This document shows positions 17,487 to 27,076 of a DNA stretch of 64,000 nt, piece by piece (within the stretch, counting starts at the first letter, position 1; the number at the start of each line of letters is the position of its first letter). The translations under genes and the position numbers were made by a program. The stretch is from Streptomyces canus (GTDB lineage Bacteria > Actinomycetota > Actinomycetes > Streptomycetales > Streptomycetaceae). Under the pieces are notes generated by a model. The model was not told where the DNA came from and did no database searches. It worked only from the letters and a program-made list of their open reading frames with translations. Location of the stretch: assembly GCF_030816965.1 (NCBI RefSeq), contig NZ_JAUSYQ010000002.1, positions 8,918,001-8,982,000 on the forward strand, written 5' to 3'.

Positions 17487-17536
17487 CGATACGCCAGTGT
17501 ACCGATACGACCGGGTACCGGTACACTGGCGTATCG
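17487..17536. promoter_or_regulatory. 18-bp perfect inverted repeat, TetR-type operator
   Basis: CGATACGCCAGTGTACCG (17487-17504) is repeated in perfect inverse at 17519-17536 around a 14-nt centre. Further CGATACG copies lie at 17471-17477 and 17503-17509. The site sits between the divergent PAP2 and TetR genes and is the best candidate operator for that regulator. Confidence 0.7.
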
Positions 17537-17623
17537 ATAGACATAGGACACACTGGAATCCGGGAATGAAACGCGGCGGCCTCGAAGCAGGCCGGCCGCC
17601 GAGGCGAATGAGGGGATGAGCTG

Positions 17624-18238
17624 ATGACGTCGCAGGCCGCGGACGGACCGGAGACGGTCGCCGCCTCGCGCCGCTCCAAGATCACGCCCGAGCGTGAGCG
17701 GGAGTTCTTCGACGCTGTGCTCGAACAGATCCGTGAATGCGGATATGAGGCCGTGACCATGGAGGGCGTCGCCAGCAGCACCCGCTGCAGCAAGTCCACC
17801 CTCTACCGGCAGTGGAAGACCAAGCCCCAGTTCGTGGTGGCCGCCCTGCGCTCCCGCCGCACGTCGAAGTTCGACGGGATCGACACCGGATCGCTCGCCG
17901 ACGATCTGCGCGAGGCCGCCCGGGCCGCGGGCCGGTGGTCGATGCACGACACCAAGCTCCTCCAGGCGCTCGGCCACGCCGTCACGCAGGACGCGGAGCT
18001 CGCGCAGGCCCTGCGTGAGGCGCTGGTCGATCCGGAGATCGCCGCGCTCAGGCACATTCTCCAGCGTGGGGTCGAGCGGGGTGAGATCGCCACCGGTCAC
18101 CCGGCGCTGGAGTACGTCCCGGCCCAGATGTTCGGAGTCATCCGGGCCCGGCCCGTCATCGACGGGGAGTACGCCGACCCGGACTACCTGGTCCGCTTCG
18201 TGGAGGCGGCCGTACTGCCGGCACTCGGACTGACCTGA
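17624..18238 (+). CDS. TetR-family regulator
   Basis: 204 aa. The N-terminal TetR helix-turn-helix reads YEAVTMEGVASSTRCSKSTLYRQWKTK (residues 40-66), with a TetR_C_16-like ligand domain behind it. ATG 17624 follows GGGGATGAGCTG. It is divergent from the PAP2-DMT operon, and the palindrome-rich gap strongly suggests that it represses that operon and itself. Confidence 0.9.
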   Translation: MTSQAADGPETVAASRRSKITPEREREFFDAVLEQIRECGYEAVTMEGVASSTRCSKSTLYRQWKTKPQFVVAALRSRRTSKFDGIDTGSLADDLREAARAAGRWSMHDTKLLQALGHAVTQDAELAQALREALVDPEIAALRHILQRGVERGEIATGHPALEYVPAQMFGVIRARPVIDGEYADPDYLVRFVEAAVLPALGLT

Positions 18239-18320
18239 GACCCAGGCCGCCGTCCACCGGACGACTGGACGGTGACCTGCTCGCGCCGCACCGTGGGGAC
18301 GGGGGCGGCGCGCACCCCCC

Positions 18321-18365
18321 GGCCGGGTGGGGTTCCTCTCGAGCGGAGAGGCGCCCCACCCGGCC
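18321..18365. terminator. Bidirectional terminator
   Basis: GGCCGGGTGGGG (18321-18332) pairs perfectly with 18354-18365, and an inner stem CCTCTC/GAGAGG (18335-18340 with 18346-18351) caps it. It lies between the convergent TetR and DUF2510 genes. Confidence 0.8.
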
Positions 18366-18388
18366 GACCGGTGTCCGGGGACCGGCCG

Positions 18389-19399
18389 TCAGACGTCCTG
18401 GCCGCTGCCGCCGCCCGTCGACACCTTGATCCCCTTGGTGATGTCGTCGATCACGGTCTGGCCCTCTTCGACGTCGACACCGAACCGCACCACGACGATC
18501 TGCTGCGGGTTCGCCGGGGACGGGAAGGCCAGGGACTCGACATAGCCGTCGGAGCCCTTGCTGGTGACCGCCTTCCAGCGGACCCTGTAGCCCTTCTGCC
18601 CGGCCACGGTCACCGCCTCGGAGGCGAGGACGTCGTGCGAGGTGATCGAGCCGTAGGTCTTGCCGCCGTAGGACTGCTCGGCGTTCGCCTCGATGTCGGC
18701 CTTGGCGATCTGCTCGGCCGTGCTGCCCTTGGTGCCCAGCGCCAGGGCGGGCGCCGAGTAGGCACCGCCCTTCGTGCACTTCTCGGAGGTGTCGCCGGGG
18801 CAGGCGTACGAGTCGTTCGAGGTGACGGACGCGCCGGCCGAGATCTCCTGGCCGTACCAGTCGTCCGGGATGGGCAGGCTGATCCCGTCGATCGAGTCGG
18901 TCACCGAACCGCTCTCGATCTTCGGCGCCTCGGACTCCTGCGGGGAGGGCGACGCGCCCCCGGACCCCCCGCTGCCGCCGGAACCGCCGGACCCTCCGTT
19001 GCCGCCGAACGGTCCGCCCTGGCCCCCGGTGCCGCCGGGTCCGCCCTGACCCCCCGGCGCCTGCGAGTTGGCGGTGCCGCCGTTGCCGTTGCCGTTGTCG
19101 GCCAGCGCGTACACGCCCACGCCAATGCTCGCCAGGACCACGACGGCCACCGCCACGGCTATGCCCATGCGGCCGCGCCGCGACCCGGCGGGCGGCTGAG
19201 CGGGATACGGCGGATAGGCCGAGTACTGTCCGGGGTCCCCGGGGCTCGCGACCTGTTCCGGGGGACCCCATGCGGCGGCCGATCCGGCGGGCCGGGTCCG
19301 CTCCGTCCACGCCTTGCCGTCCCACCAGCGCTCGGTGGCGGGACCGTCACTTGTCTGCCCGGGATCGGGGTACCACCCGGGGGGAGTCTCCTGCGTCAT
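18389..19399 (-). CDS. DUF2510 membrane-anchored protein with Gly-rich linker
   Basis: 336 aa. N-terminal DUF2510 motif (PPGWYPDPGQTSDGPATERWWDG), one membrane helix near residues 82-100 (MGIAVAVAVVVLASIGVGVY), a Gly/Ser-rich linker with GGS repeats, then a C-terminal extracytoplasmic domain of about 180 residues containing two Cys (YACPGDTSEKC). The C-terminal domain is lipoprotein-like but not one I can name. ATG 19399 follows a GGGGG tract. Function unknown; probably surface exposed. Confidence 0.8.
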   Translation of the reverse strand: MTQETPPGWYPDPGQTSDGPATERWWDGKAWTERTRPAGSAAAWGPPEQVASPGDPGQYSAYPPYPAQPPAGSRRGRMGIAVAVAVVVLASIGVGVYALADNGNGNGGTANSQAPGGQGGPGGTGGQGGPFGGNGGSGGSGGSGGSGGASPSPQESEAPKIESGSVTDSIDGISLPIPDDWYGQEISAGASVTSNDSYACPGDTSEKCTKGGAYSAPALALGTKGSTAEQIAKADIEANAEQSYGGKTYGSITSHDVLASEAVTVAGQKGYRVRWKAVTSKGSDGYVESLAFPSPANPQQIVVVRFGVDVEEGQTVIDDITKGIKVSTGGGSGQDV

Positions 19400-19696
19400 G
19401 CCCCCACCGTATGAGCCCTCGGTGAAAGAGGGATGAGAGGGGCGCCGGCCGATTCCGCCGACTTCGACCGACGGGCCGGCCCGAACCCCCCGGGCGGCGC
19501 CCTCCACGCGTCTCCCGGTCGACGACTGACTGATGGTCAGCTTTGTCGACGGCAGGTCGCGGGGCGGGCGCGTCGCCTTCCCGTACCGGACGTCACCCGT
19601 GAAGGCAAGAGCTGCCCTGACCGCCCTGCGCTTCCGCACCCGGACGGCTACGCTCGAGATCTGTACGTCGTTCGGGCGACTTGGGGAGGTAGCGGG

Positions 19697-22378
19697 ATGA
19701 CGGAGGTACGGCCGGTTGCGGCCGCCCCGGCCTCGCTGTGGGAGCGCGACGAGGAACTCGCCGCCGTTGTACGGGCCATCGAAGCGCTGGGTGCCGATGA
19801 CTCCTCCTCCGGGAGCCTGCTGATGATCACCGGCGAGGCCGGCTTCGGAAAGACCGCCCTGCTCGCCGAAACCCGCCGCCTCGCCGAAGAACGCGGCTGC
19901 ACGGTCTGGTCGGCCCGCGGCGGCGAGACCCTCAGGTCCGTCCCCTTCAACGTCGTACGACAGCTGCTGCAGCCCGCCCTCATGTCGCTGATGCCTCAGG
20001 AGGCCCGCGAATACCTCGGCGACTGGTACGGCATCGCGGGCCCCGCCCTCGGCCTCACCGACCCCGGTGAGCGACAGGCCGACCCGCAGGGCGTCACCGA
20101 CGGCCTGGTCACCCTGGTGCGTCGGCTTTCCCGGCGCGACTGGCCGCTCGTCCTGATGATCGACGACGCCCACTGGGCCGACCAGGAGACCCTGCGCTGG
20201 CTCGCCGCGTTCGCCGAGCGCCTGGACGACCTGTCCGTCCTGGTCGTGGTGGCCCGCCGCCCCGGCGAGATGACCGGCGAGAGCGCCCGGCTGCTCGACG
20301 CGGTCGCCGCCACGGGCCTCCCAGCCACCAGCCTGAGCGCCCTGACCCCGGACGCCACCGCCGGACTCACCCGCGCCACCCTGGGTGAGCACGCCGACGC
20401 CGCGTTCTGCCGCGAGGTCTGGGCCGTCACCGCGGGCAACCCCTACGAGGCCGTCGAACTCCTCGCCAAGGTGCGGGACAGCGAACTGGAGCCGACCGAG
20501 CGCGCGGCCGGTGAACTACGCGCCCTGAACCGCTCGGCCCGCGGCGGCGGCCTCGTCGCCCGCCTGGAGGAACTCGGCATCGACGCCACCCGGTTCGCCT
20601 GGGCGGCCGCCATCCTCGGCACCGGCATCTCCGTCGACCTGGTGGCCAAGCTCGCCACCCTCGGCCGCGACGACGCCGTGCGCTGCGCCGAACTGCTGTG
20701 CAGGGCCCGCATCCTCACCGCACCCGACCCGGCGAACAGCCCCGCGGACGAGGGCGACCTGGAATTCGTCCACCCGCTCATCGCCACCGCCGTGTACGAC
20801 TCCATCCCGGCCGCCCTGCGCACCGCGATGCACGGCATAGCCGCCCAGATGGTCACCGACCTGGGCTGGGGCGCCGCGGCCGCCTCCCGCCATCTCCTCC
20901 AGGTCCACCCGGACGACGACGAGGAACTCGTCCAGAAGCTGCGCGAGGCCGCCCGCGAGCACCTCGTCGTCGGCGCCCCCGACGCGGCCCGCCGCTGCCT
21001 CGAGCGCGCCCTGCTGGAACCGCCCTCGCCCGACGTCCACGCGCGCCTGCTCTACGAACTCGGCTGCGCCAGTCTGCTGACCATGCCCGACAGGACCATC
21101 GGCCACATGCGAGCCGCGCTCGGCATGCCCGGCCTCGACGCCGACGACCGAGTGGACGCGGTCGTCCGCCTCTCCCAGGCGCTGGTCCACAACGACCAGC
21201 TGGAGGAGGCCGTCCGCATGGTGCAGGCTGAGGCGGCCCGGCTCGAACCCGGTCCCGCCCAGATGCGGTTGGAGGCGGTGCACATCATGTGGGACGGCAT
21301 CCACGCCGGTGATGCCGCCACACCCGGCCGGTCCGAGCGCCTGGCCGAACTCGCCCGGACCTGCACCGGACGGGACAACTCCGAACGTGCGCTGCTCATC
21401 CTGCGCGGTTTCGACGCCCTGATGCGCGGAGAGGGCGCCCAGGAGGTCATCGAGCTGTGCGATCGCGCCCTCGTCAACGGCCGCCTGGCTCCCGGGCTCG
21501 GCTGGACCGGCACCGAGTGGGGCATCGAACTGCTCCTGATGCTGGCCAACGCGTACGCGTACACCGACTGCCTCGACCGCGCCGAAAGCCTCTACAACGA
21601 GGCCGTGCGCAGCTATGTGAGCGCCGGTTGGAGCGGCGGACACCTCGCCCTGGCACACGCCTACGTCGGTGTCGGGCACCGCAGGCGCGGCCGCCTCGCG
21701 GACGCGGAGCAGTCCCTGCGCGAGGCGCTGTCCATCGCCGAACGCGTCGGCCGCGGACTTCCCCTGTACTGGACCGCTACCTGCAATCTCATCGACACGC
21801 TGCTCGCCCGCGGCCACACCGACGAGGCCTGGGACGTCGCCGAACGATACGGCTTCACCCCGCCCTATCCGTCCACGATAGTGCTGCCGGACCCACGGGC
21901 CGTGCGCGGCCGCCTCCTGCTCGCCGTCGGCCGCACCAAGGACGGCATCAACGAACTGGAGGCCGCGGAGAAGGCGGCCGCCGTCCGCGGGCACCACAAT
22001 CCCGTGCTCGTCCCCTGGGCCTTCGACCTCGTCCGCGCCCTCGCCACGGAGGACCCGAGCCGCGCCGCCCGGCTCGCCACCGACGTCCGCCGGCACGCCG
22101 AACGTCTCGGCACCGACACGGCCATCGGCGAGGCCCTGCGCTGCGCAGCCGCCCTGGAGACCGGCCAGCGCGCGGTTCGGCTGGCCGCGCAGGCGGTGGC
22201 TCATCTCGAGGCCTCGCCTTGTCAGTACGAGCACGCGGCGGCTCGGGTGGAGTACGGGATCGCGGCGCGGTCCGTGGTGGAGCTCAATCGGGGCCTGGCG
22301 CTGGCGCGTTCGTGCGGGGCGGACGGGTTGGTGGCGCAGGCCCGGGAGGTGTTGGAGACGGTGGGTGGGGTGCCGTGA
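19697..22378 (+). CDS. Large AAA/STAND ATPase, LAL-like but without HTH
   Basis: 893 aa. Walker A GEAGFGKT at residues 46-53 and Walker B-like LVLMIDDAHWAD near 150-162 mark a STAND-type ATPase, and the rest is TPR-like helical repeat. This is the architecture of LuxR-family LAL regulators, but the protein ends AQAREVLETVGGVP with no C-terminal LuxR helix-turn-helix. ATG 19697 has GGGGAGG eight bases upstream. It may be a signalling ATPase acting through protein partners or a regulator that lost its DNA-binding end. Confidence 0.85.
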   Translation: MTEVRPVAAAPASLWERDEELAAVVRAIEALGADDSSSGSLLMITGEAGFGKTALLAETRRLAEERGCTVWSARGGETLRSVPFNVVRQLLQPALMSLMPQEAREYLGDWYGIAGPALGLTDPGERQADPQGVTDGLVTLVRRLSRRDWPLVLMIDDAHWADQETLRWLAAFAERLDDLSVLVVVARRPGEMTGESARLLDAVAATGLPATSLSALTPDATAGLTRATLGEHADAAFCREVWAVTAGNPYEAVELLAKVRDSELEPTERAAGELRALNRSARGGGLVARLEELGIDATRFAWAAAILGTGISVDLVAKLATLGRDDAVRCAELLCRARILTAPDPANSPADEGDLEFVHPLIATAVYDSIPAALRTAMHGIAAQMVTDLGWGAAAASRHLLQVHPDDDEELVQKLREAAREHLVVGAPDAARRCLERALLEPPSPDVHARLLYELGCASLLTMPDRTIGHMRAALGMPGLDADDRVDAVVRLSQALVHNDQLEEAVRMVQAEAARLEPGPAQMRLEAVHIMWDGIHAGDAATPGRSERLAELARTCTGRDNSERALLILRGFDALMRGEGAQEVIELCDRALVNGRLAPGLGWTGTEWGIELLLMLANAYAYTDCLDRAESLYNEAVRSYVSAGWSGGHLALAHAYVGVGHRRRGRLADAEQSLREALSIAERVGRGLPLYWTATCNLIDTLLARGHTDEAWDVAERYGFTPPYPSTIVLPDPRAVRGRLLLAVGRTKDGINELEAAEKAAAVRGHHNPVLVPWAFDLVRALATEDPSRAARLATDVRRHAERLGTDTAIGEALRCAAALETGQRAVRLAAQAVAHLEASPCQYEHAAARVEYGIAARSVVELNRGLALARSCGADGLVAQAREVLETVGGVP

Positions 22379-22403
22379 CCATGTGACGTGTTCGACGGGG
22401 GAG

Positions 22404-23195
22404 CTACAGCGCGAGCAGTTGGTCCGTCAGCGTACCCAGGCGCTTGTGCACGTCCCTGTCGTACGTCTCCTCGTGCGCCCGCGCCGGACTCGTCCCGTCG
22501 AAATAGCGGCCCGTGCCCAAGTCCTGGGTGGCCAGGGCCAGGACTCCCGGAGCACCGTCGGCCACCGTCGACCACGGGGCCACCCCGCCCTCCCGGACCA
22601 TCGCCGTGTCCATGAACGTCGCCGGGTGCAGGACGTTCACCGCGACCCCCGCGTCCGCCAACTCCTCGGCCAGGCTGAAGGTGTGGGCCGCCAGGGCGAA
22701 CTTGGCGCGGCAGTACGCGGCGAAACCGGCGTAGCCCTGGGTGAACTCCGGGTCGGCGAAGGCGACCGGCTCCTGCCCCACCGAACCGACGTTGACGATC
22801 CGGGACGGGGCGTTCGCCTTCAGTGTCGGCAGCAGTGCACGTGTCAGGGCGACGGGCGCCAAGTAGTTGACCGCCAGGCGCAGTTCATGACCGTCGGCGC
22901 TCACCTCCCGGCCCGAGCCGGGCGAACCCGCGCCCACGCCCGCGTTGTTGATCAGGACATCGAGTCCGGGGTGGGCCTCGGCGACCCGCGCGCCCAGATC
23001 TCGTACGTGGGCCAGGGACGCCAGGTCGGCCACGAAGCCCTCGGCCTGTCCCTCGGACCGCAGCTCCTCCACCAGGCTCGCGGTGCGGCCCGGGTCACGG
23101 CCGTGGGCGAGGACGAGGTGACCGGAACGGACCAGTTCGAAGGCGACGTAGCGGCCGAGACCGGAGGTGGCACCAGTGATCAGAATGGTCGACAT
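22404..23195 (-). CDS. Short-chain dehydrogenase/reductase
   Basis: 263 aa classical SDR. NAD(P) site TGATSGLGRYVA at the N-terminus, NNAG at about residue 87, and active-site Tyr and Lys in YCRAKFAL. It lies 49 bases downstream of pcaL on the same strand and could be the last gene of the protocatechuate operon. Substrate unknown. It is convergent with the STAND ATPase gene. Confidence 0.88.
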   Translation of the reverse strand: MSTILITGATSGLGRYVAFELVRSGHLVLAHGRDPGRTASLVEELRSEGQAEGFVADLASLAHVRDLGARVAEAHPGLDVLINNAGVGAGSPGSGREVSADGHELRLAVNYLAPVALTRALLPTLKANAPSRIVNVGSVGQEPVAFADPEFTQGYAGFAAYCRAKFALAAHTFSLAEELADAGVAVNVLHPATFMDTAMVREGGVAPWSTVADGAPGVLALATQDLGTGRYFDGTSPARAHEETYDRDVHKRLGTLTDQLLAL

Positions 23196-23244
23196 GCCCC
23201 TACCGTAGGCACGTCGTCACATCCCGCGCCTGCCACTGCCGGGG

Positions 23245-24366
23245 TCACCCTTCCGTTTCCTCCGCCAGCACCCGCTGCGCCGTGGCGAACGCGGAGTTCG
23301 CCGCCGGTACCCCGCAGTAGACGGCCGTCTGGAGCAGCACGGCGCCGATCTCCTCCGGCGTGAGCCCGTTGCGCCGCGCCGCGCGTACATGCATGGCCAG
23401 TTCGTCGTAGTGGCCGTGCGCGACCAGCGCCGTCAGTGTGATCATGCTGCGCTCGCGGCGGCTGAGCGTCGGGTCGGTCCAGATCTCGCCCCATGCGTAG
23501 CGAGAGATGAAGTCCTGGAAGCGGGCGGTGAAGGGGGTCTGCCGGGCCTGTGCCCGGTCCACGTGCGTGTCCCCGAGCACCTCGCGCCGCACCTCCATGC
23601 CCCGCTTGGCACCCCCGCCGAGGTGCGCGCGCAGGCTGGTGAGGACGGCTTCCGGACACTGCGCCGGTGCCAGGTGCGAGGCCCCCGGGAGTTCGACGAG
23701 CGTGGCGCGCGGCACCCTGTCGGCGATCTCCCGCAGATGGGGCGGCGGGGTCGCCGGGTCCTGACGGCCGGCGATCAGCAGGGTCGGCGCGGAGATCTCG
23801 GCCAGCCGGTCGCGCAGGTCGAAGGAGGCCAGGGCGTCACAGCAGGCGGCGTACGACGACGGATCGGCCTCGGCGTGGTCGCGGATCAGTTCCGGAACGC
23901 TGAAGTCACCCGCGAACCAACGGGAGTTCGCGCTCTCCAGCAGCCACTGCACCCCCTCCCGGCGGACGCGCTCGGCCCGCTCCTCCCACGGCTTGCTGCC
24001 GTTGAAGTGGGCCGAGGAGCAGATCACCGCCAGCGACGCGACGCGCTCCGGGTGATGTACGGCCAGGTGCAGACCGACCGCACCGCCGAGCGACACCCCC
24101 GCGTACCCGAACCGCTCGATGCCGAGCGAGTCGGCGAGCGCCAGCACCAGGTCGGCGAGGCCACCCACGGTGGCGCCGGGACCGATCAGATCGGCCGATG
24201 AACCGCCGTGCCCGGGCAGGTCCCAGCGGACCACCCGGTGACTGATGGACAGCTCGGGCGCCACCTTGTCCCACAGCGCGTACGACGTCCCGAGCGACGG
24301 CCCGAGCAGCAGCGGGGGAGCGGAAGCGGGGCCCTCGGCGCGGTGGTTGAGGAGTTTCTCGGTCAA
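23245..24366 (-). CDS. pcaL: PcaL: enol-lactone hydrolase / carboxymuconolactone decarboxylase
   Basis: 373 aa fusion of two beta-ketoadipate enzymes. Residues 1-250 are 3-oxoadipate enol-lactonase, an alpha/beta hydrolase with nucleophile GVSLGGA. Residues 255-373 are 4-carboxymuconolactone decarboxylase (TPFTARFQDFISRYAWGEIW, VAHGHYDEL). Such PcaL fusions are typical of actinomycetes. TTG 24366 overlaps the pcaB stop (TTGA). Together the domains convert 4-carboxymuconolactone to 3-oxoadipate in the cytoplasm. Confidence 0.93.
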   Translation of the reverse strand: MTEKLLNHRAEGPASAPPLLLGPSLGTSYALWDKVAPELSISHRVVRWDLPGHGGSSADLIGPGATVGGLADLVLALADSLGIERFGYAGVSLGGAVGLHLAVHHPERVASLAVICSSAHFNGSKPWEERAERVRREGVQWLLESANSRWFAGDFSVPELIRDHAEADPSSYAACCDALASFDLRDRLAEISAPTLLIAGRQDPATPPPHLREIADRVPRATLVELPGASHLAPAQCPEAVLTSLRAHLGGGAKRGMEVRREVLGDTHVDRAQARQTPFTARFQDFISRYAWGEIWTDPTLSRRERSMITLTALVAHGHYDELAMHVRAARRNGLTPEEIGAVLLQTAVYCGVPAANSAFATAQRVLAEETEG

Positions 24367-25694
24367 GGTCGCTCCAGAGCACGATCGGTGAGGGCTCCGG
24401 CGGAGCCGGTGTAGCGGGCGGGGTCGGTGAGCTCGCCGAGGTCGACATCCTTCAACTCAGGCTCCCGGGAAAGGAGTTCACCTAGCGGCAGACCTTCGGC
24501 GTAGGTCCGTTTGGCGAGTTCCGTCAGCAGTGCCTTGGCGCGGGCCCGGCCCAGCACGGGGGCCAGCTCGGCGGACAGTCGCTCGGAGACGATCAACCCG
24601 TGGGTGAGATCGAGGTGTTCCCGCATGGTGTCGCCGTGCACCTGGAGTCCCTCGGTCAGTTCGACGGTGTCCCGGGCGGCACCGCCGACCAGCCGCAGCA
24701 GGTCCCTGAGCGGCTCCCACTCGGCGTGCCAGGCTCCGGCCGGCCGCTCGTCCTCGGCGGCGAGCGAGCCGTACAGCGTGGCCGCGAGCTGCGGCGCGCG
24801 CCGGGCGGCGGCGGCGATCAGCGTGGCCCGTACGGGATTCGCCTTGTGTGGCATGGCTGAGGAGCCGCCACCGCTGCCCTCCGCGACCTCGGCGATCTCG
24901 GTACGGCCGAGGACGAGTACATCCGCGGCGATCTTGCCCAGCGCTCCGGCTGTGAAGGCGAGACACCCGGCGAGGTCGGCGATCGGGGTGCGCAGGGTGT
25001 GCCAGGGCAGCAGCGGAGCCCGGAGACCGAGCTCGGAGGCGAAGGCCGCCGTGAGCGCCTGGGTGTCCTCGGTGCCGTACACCGTGAAGGCCGCCAATGT
25101 CCCGGCGGCGCCGCCGAGTTGGGCGGGGAGGGAGTCCCGCACGGCTGCGACCCGGTCCCGCGCGTCCAGCACCAGCGCCCGCCACCCTGCCGCCTTCAGG
25201 CCGAACGTCGTCGGTACGGCGTGCTGGGTGAGCGTCCGTCCCGGCATCGCGGTGTCCCGGTGCTCGGCGGCGAGCCGGGCCACGGCCCGCTGGACGCGGT
25301 CGAGGTCCGCCAGCAGCAGGCCGAGGGTGCGTGCCGCCACCAGCATCGTCGCCGTGTCCAGGATGTCCTGGCTGGTCGCGCCCCGGTGCACGTACGAGCC
25401 GTACTCCTCACCGACCGCCTTCGTGAGGTCGGCGACCAGAGGGATGACGGGGTTGCCGCCGGCGCGCGCACGCTCGGCGAGGGACCGTACGTCGAAGCGG
25501 TCCGCGTGGGCCGCCTCGGTCACCGCGTCGGCCGCCGCGTCCGGGGCGAGCCCCAGACGGGCCTGCACCCGGGTCAGTGCGGCCTCCGCGTCCAGCAGCG
25601 CCTGGAGGTGGGAGCCGTCGGCGGTCGCGGAGGCGGCGGGGGAGCCTGCCCACCCGGGGGCGAACAGGCCGGTGTCCGGATCGGGAGAAGTCAC
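24363..25694 (-). CDS. pcaB: 3-carboxy-cis,cis-muconate cycloisomerase
   Basis: 443 aa enzyme of the fumarase/aspartase superfamily. Signature GSSAMPHKANP is present (near residue 275), with VHRGATSQDILDTA before it. It cyclises 3-carboxymuconate to 4-carboxymuconolactone. GTG 25694 overlaps the pcaG stop (GTGA) and the gene overlaps pcaL at its end, so pcaG, pcaB and pcaL are translationally coupled. Confidence 0.93.
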   Translation of the reverse strand: MTSPDPDTGLFAPGWAGSPAASATADGSHLQALLDAEAALTRVQARLGLAPDAAADAVTEAAHADRFDVRSLAERARAGGNPVIPLVADLTKAVGEEYGSYVHRGATSQDILDTATMLVAARTLGLLLADLDRVQRAVARLAAEHRDTAMPGRTLTQHAVPTTFGLKAAGWRALVLDARDRVAAVRDSLPAQLGGAAGTLAAFTVYGTEDTQALTAAFASELGLRAPLLPWHTLRTPIADLAGCLAFTAGALGKIAADVLVLGRTEIAEVAEGSGGGSSAMPHKANPVRATLIAAAARRAPQLAATLYGSLAAEDERPAGAWHAEWEPLRDLLRLVGGAARDTVELTEGLQVHGDTMREHLDLTHGLIVSERLSAELAPVLGRARAKALLTELAKRTYAEGLPLGELLSREPELKDVDLGELTDPARYTGSAGALTDRALERP

Positions 25695-26296
25695 TGGAAC
25701 TCCAGGAAGACCGTTTCGCCTTCGCCCTGAAGGCGGATGTCGAAACGGTAGGTGCCCTCGCCCAGCGGACGCGCGATCAGCGTGTCGCGCCGCTCCGCAG
25801 GCACCCGGGCCAGCAGCGGGTCGGCGGTCAGGGCCGCCTCGTCGCCCGGCAGGTAGATCCGGGTGTACAGGTGCACCAGCAGCCCGCGCGCGAAGACGCA
25901 CACGCTGATGTACGGCGCGCTCCGCCCCCGCGCGCCCGGCCGCAGTGTCCGTGCGGTCCAGTGGCCGTTGGCGTCGGTCTGGATGCGACCCCAGCCGGTG
26001 AACTCCACGCCGTTGCGGCCCAGGTAGCCACCGCTCGCGGGGTCGCGCCGGATCGAGCCGTCGACCTGCGGGACGTTGCCGTCCGGGTCGGCGCTCCACA
26101 GCTCCACGAAGGCGTCCGGCAGCGGGTTGCCCTCGCCGTCGGTGATGTAGCCCTGGAGGACGATGGTGTCCGGGTGGCCGACGGGCGCGATGTCACCGCC
26201 GCCGGGGAAGGGCAGGGCGTGGCCGTAGAAGGGGCCGACCGTGTGCGACGGGGTCGGCAGCACGGTCTCCGGGCGGCTTGTGTCGATCTTCGTCAT
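25691..26296 (-). CDS. pcaG: Protocatechuate 3,4-dioxygenase alpha subunit
   Basis: 201 aa. Intradiol ring-cleavage dioxygenase fold: SHTVGPFYGHALPF, then LQGYITDGEGNPLPDAFVELW and a C-terminal TYRFDIRLQGEGETVFLEF. The alpha subunit lacks the iron ligands, which are carried by PcaH. It lies six bases downstream of pcaH. The heteromer opens protocatechuate between the two hydroxyls. Confidence 0.94.
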   Translation of the reverse strand: MTKIDTSRPETVLPTPSHTVGPFYGHALPFPGGGDIAPVGHPDTIVLQGYITDGEGNPLPDAFVELWSADPDGNVPQVDGSIRRDPASGGYLGRNGVEFTGWGRIQTDANGHWTARTLRPGARGRSAPYISVCVFARGLLVHLYTRIYLPGDEAALTADPLLARVPAERRDTLIARPLGEGTYRFDIRLQGEGETVFLEFQ

Positions 26297-26302
26297 GGCG
26301 GT

Positions 26303-27076
26303 TCAGCGTCCTTCTTCGATCCAGGTGGCCTGCGGCCCGTCGAGCACGATGTCCCAGTGGTAACCCATCGAGAACTCCGGCACGGACAGGCTGTGGTCGT
26401 AGGTGGCGACGAGCCGCTGACGGGCCGCGTCGTCCGTCACGGACTGGATGATCGGGTCGTACGGGAACAGCGGGTCGCTCGGGAAGTACATCTGCGTCAC
26501 GAGCCGCTGGGTGAACGCCGTGCCGAAGATCGAGAAGTGGATGTGGGCCGGCCGCCAGGCGTTGACGTGCTGGCGCCACGGGTACGGGCCCGGCTGGATG
26601 GTGGTGAAGCGGTAGAAGCCGCTGTCGTCGGTCAGCGTGCGGCCGACGCCCGTGAAGTTCGGGTCCAGCGGGGCGTCGTGCTGCTCGCGCTGGTGGGCGT
26701 AGCGGCCGGCCGAGTTCGCCTGCCAGACCTCCACCAGCTGCCCGCGCAGCGGACGGCCGTTGCGGTCCAGGAGCCGCCCCTCGACGGTGATCCGTTCACC
26801 GATCGGCTCCCCGGTGTGCTGCCGGGTCAGGTCGTTGTCGATCTCGGTGATGTCCCGCTCACCGAAGGCGGGCGAGTGCAGCTCCACCAGCTCCGGGTCC
26901 TGGGACACGTCGATGCTGATCGGCGGCTGTTTCGGGTGCCGCAGCACCGAGGAGCGGTACGGCGCGTAGTCGCGGCGCGGCTGGTGCTCGACGGGAGCGC
27001 CGTCGGCGAGCCGCTTCTCGTAGGCGGCGTGCTCGGCGGCGATTTCCCGGTCGATGTCGTGCTGGGTGAGAGTCAT
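26303..27076 (-). CDS. pcaH: Protocatechuate 3,4-dioxygenase beta subunit
   Basis: 257 aa, carries the non-haem Fe(III) site: the two Tyr in AGRYAHQ and PGPYPWR and the two His in WRPAHIHFS. ATG 27076 is the family start (MTLTQHDID). The frame is open upstream because a remnant of pcaF, which has lost its stop codon, reads straight into it; that readthrough is probably not translated as a fusion. First intact gene of the operon. Confidence 0.94.
   Translation of the reverse strand: MTLTQHDIDREIAAEHAAYEKRLADGAPVEHQPRRDYAPYRSSVLRHPKQPPISIDVSQDPELVELHSPAFGERDITEIDNDLTRQHTGEPIGERITVEGRLLDRNGRPLRGQLVEVWQANSAGRYAHQREQHDAPLDPNFTGVGRTLTDDSGFYRFTTIQPGPYPWRQHVNAWRPAHIHFSIFGTAFTQRLVTQMYFPSDPLFPYDPIIQSVTDDAARQRLVATYDHSLSVPEFSMGYHWDIVLDGPQATWIEEGR

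Noticed and set aside
19433..19696. Longer N-terminus for the STAND ATPase
   Set aside because: The open frame is only a GC-rich shadow; ATG 19697 has a good GGGGAGG and the family N-terminus.
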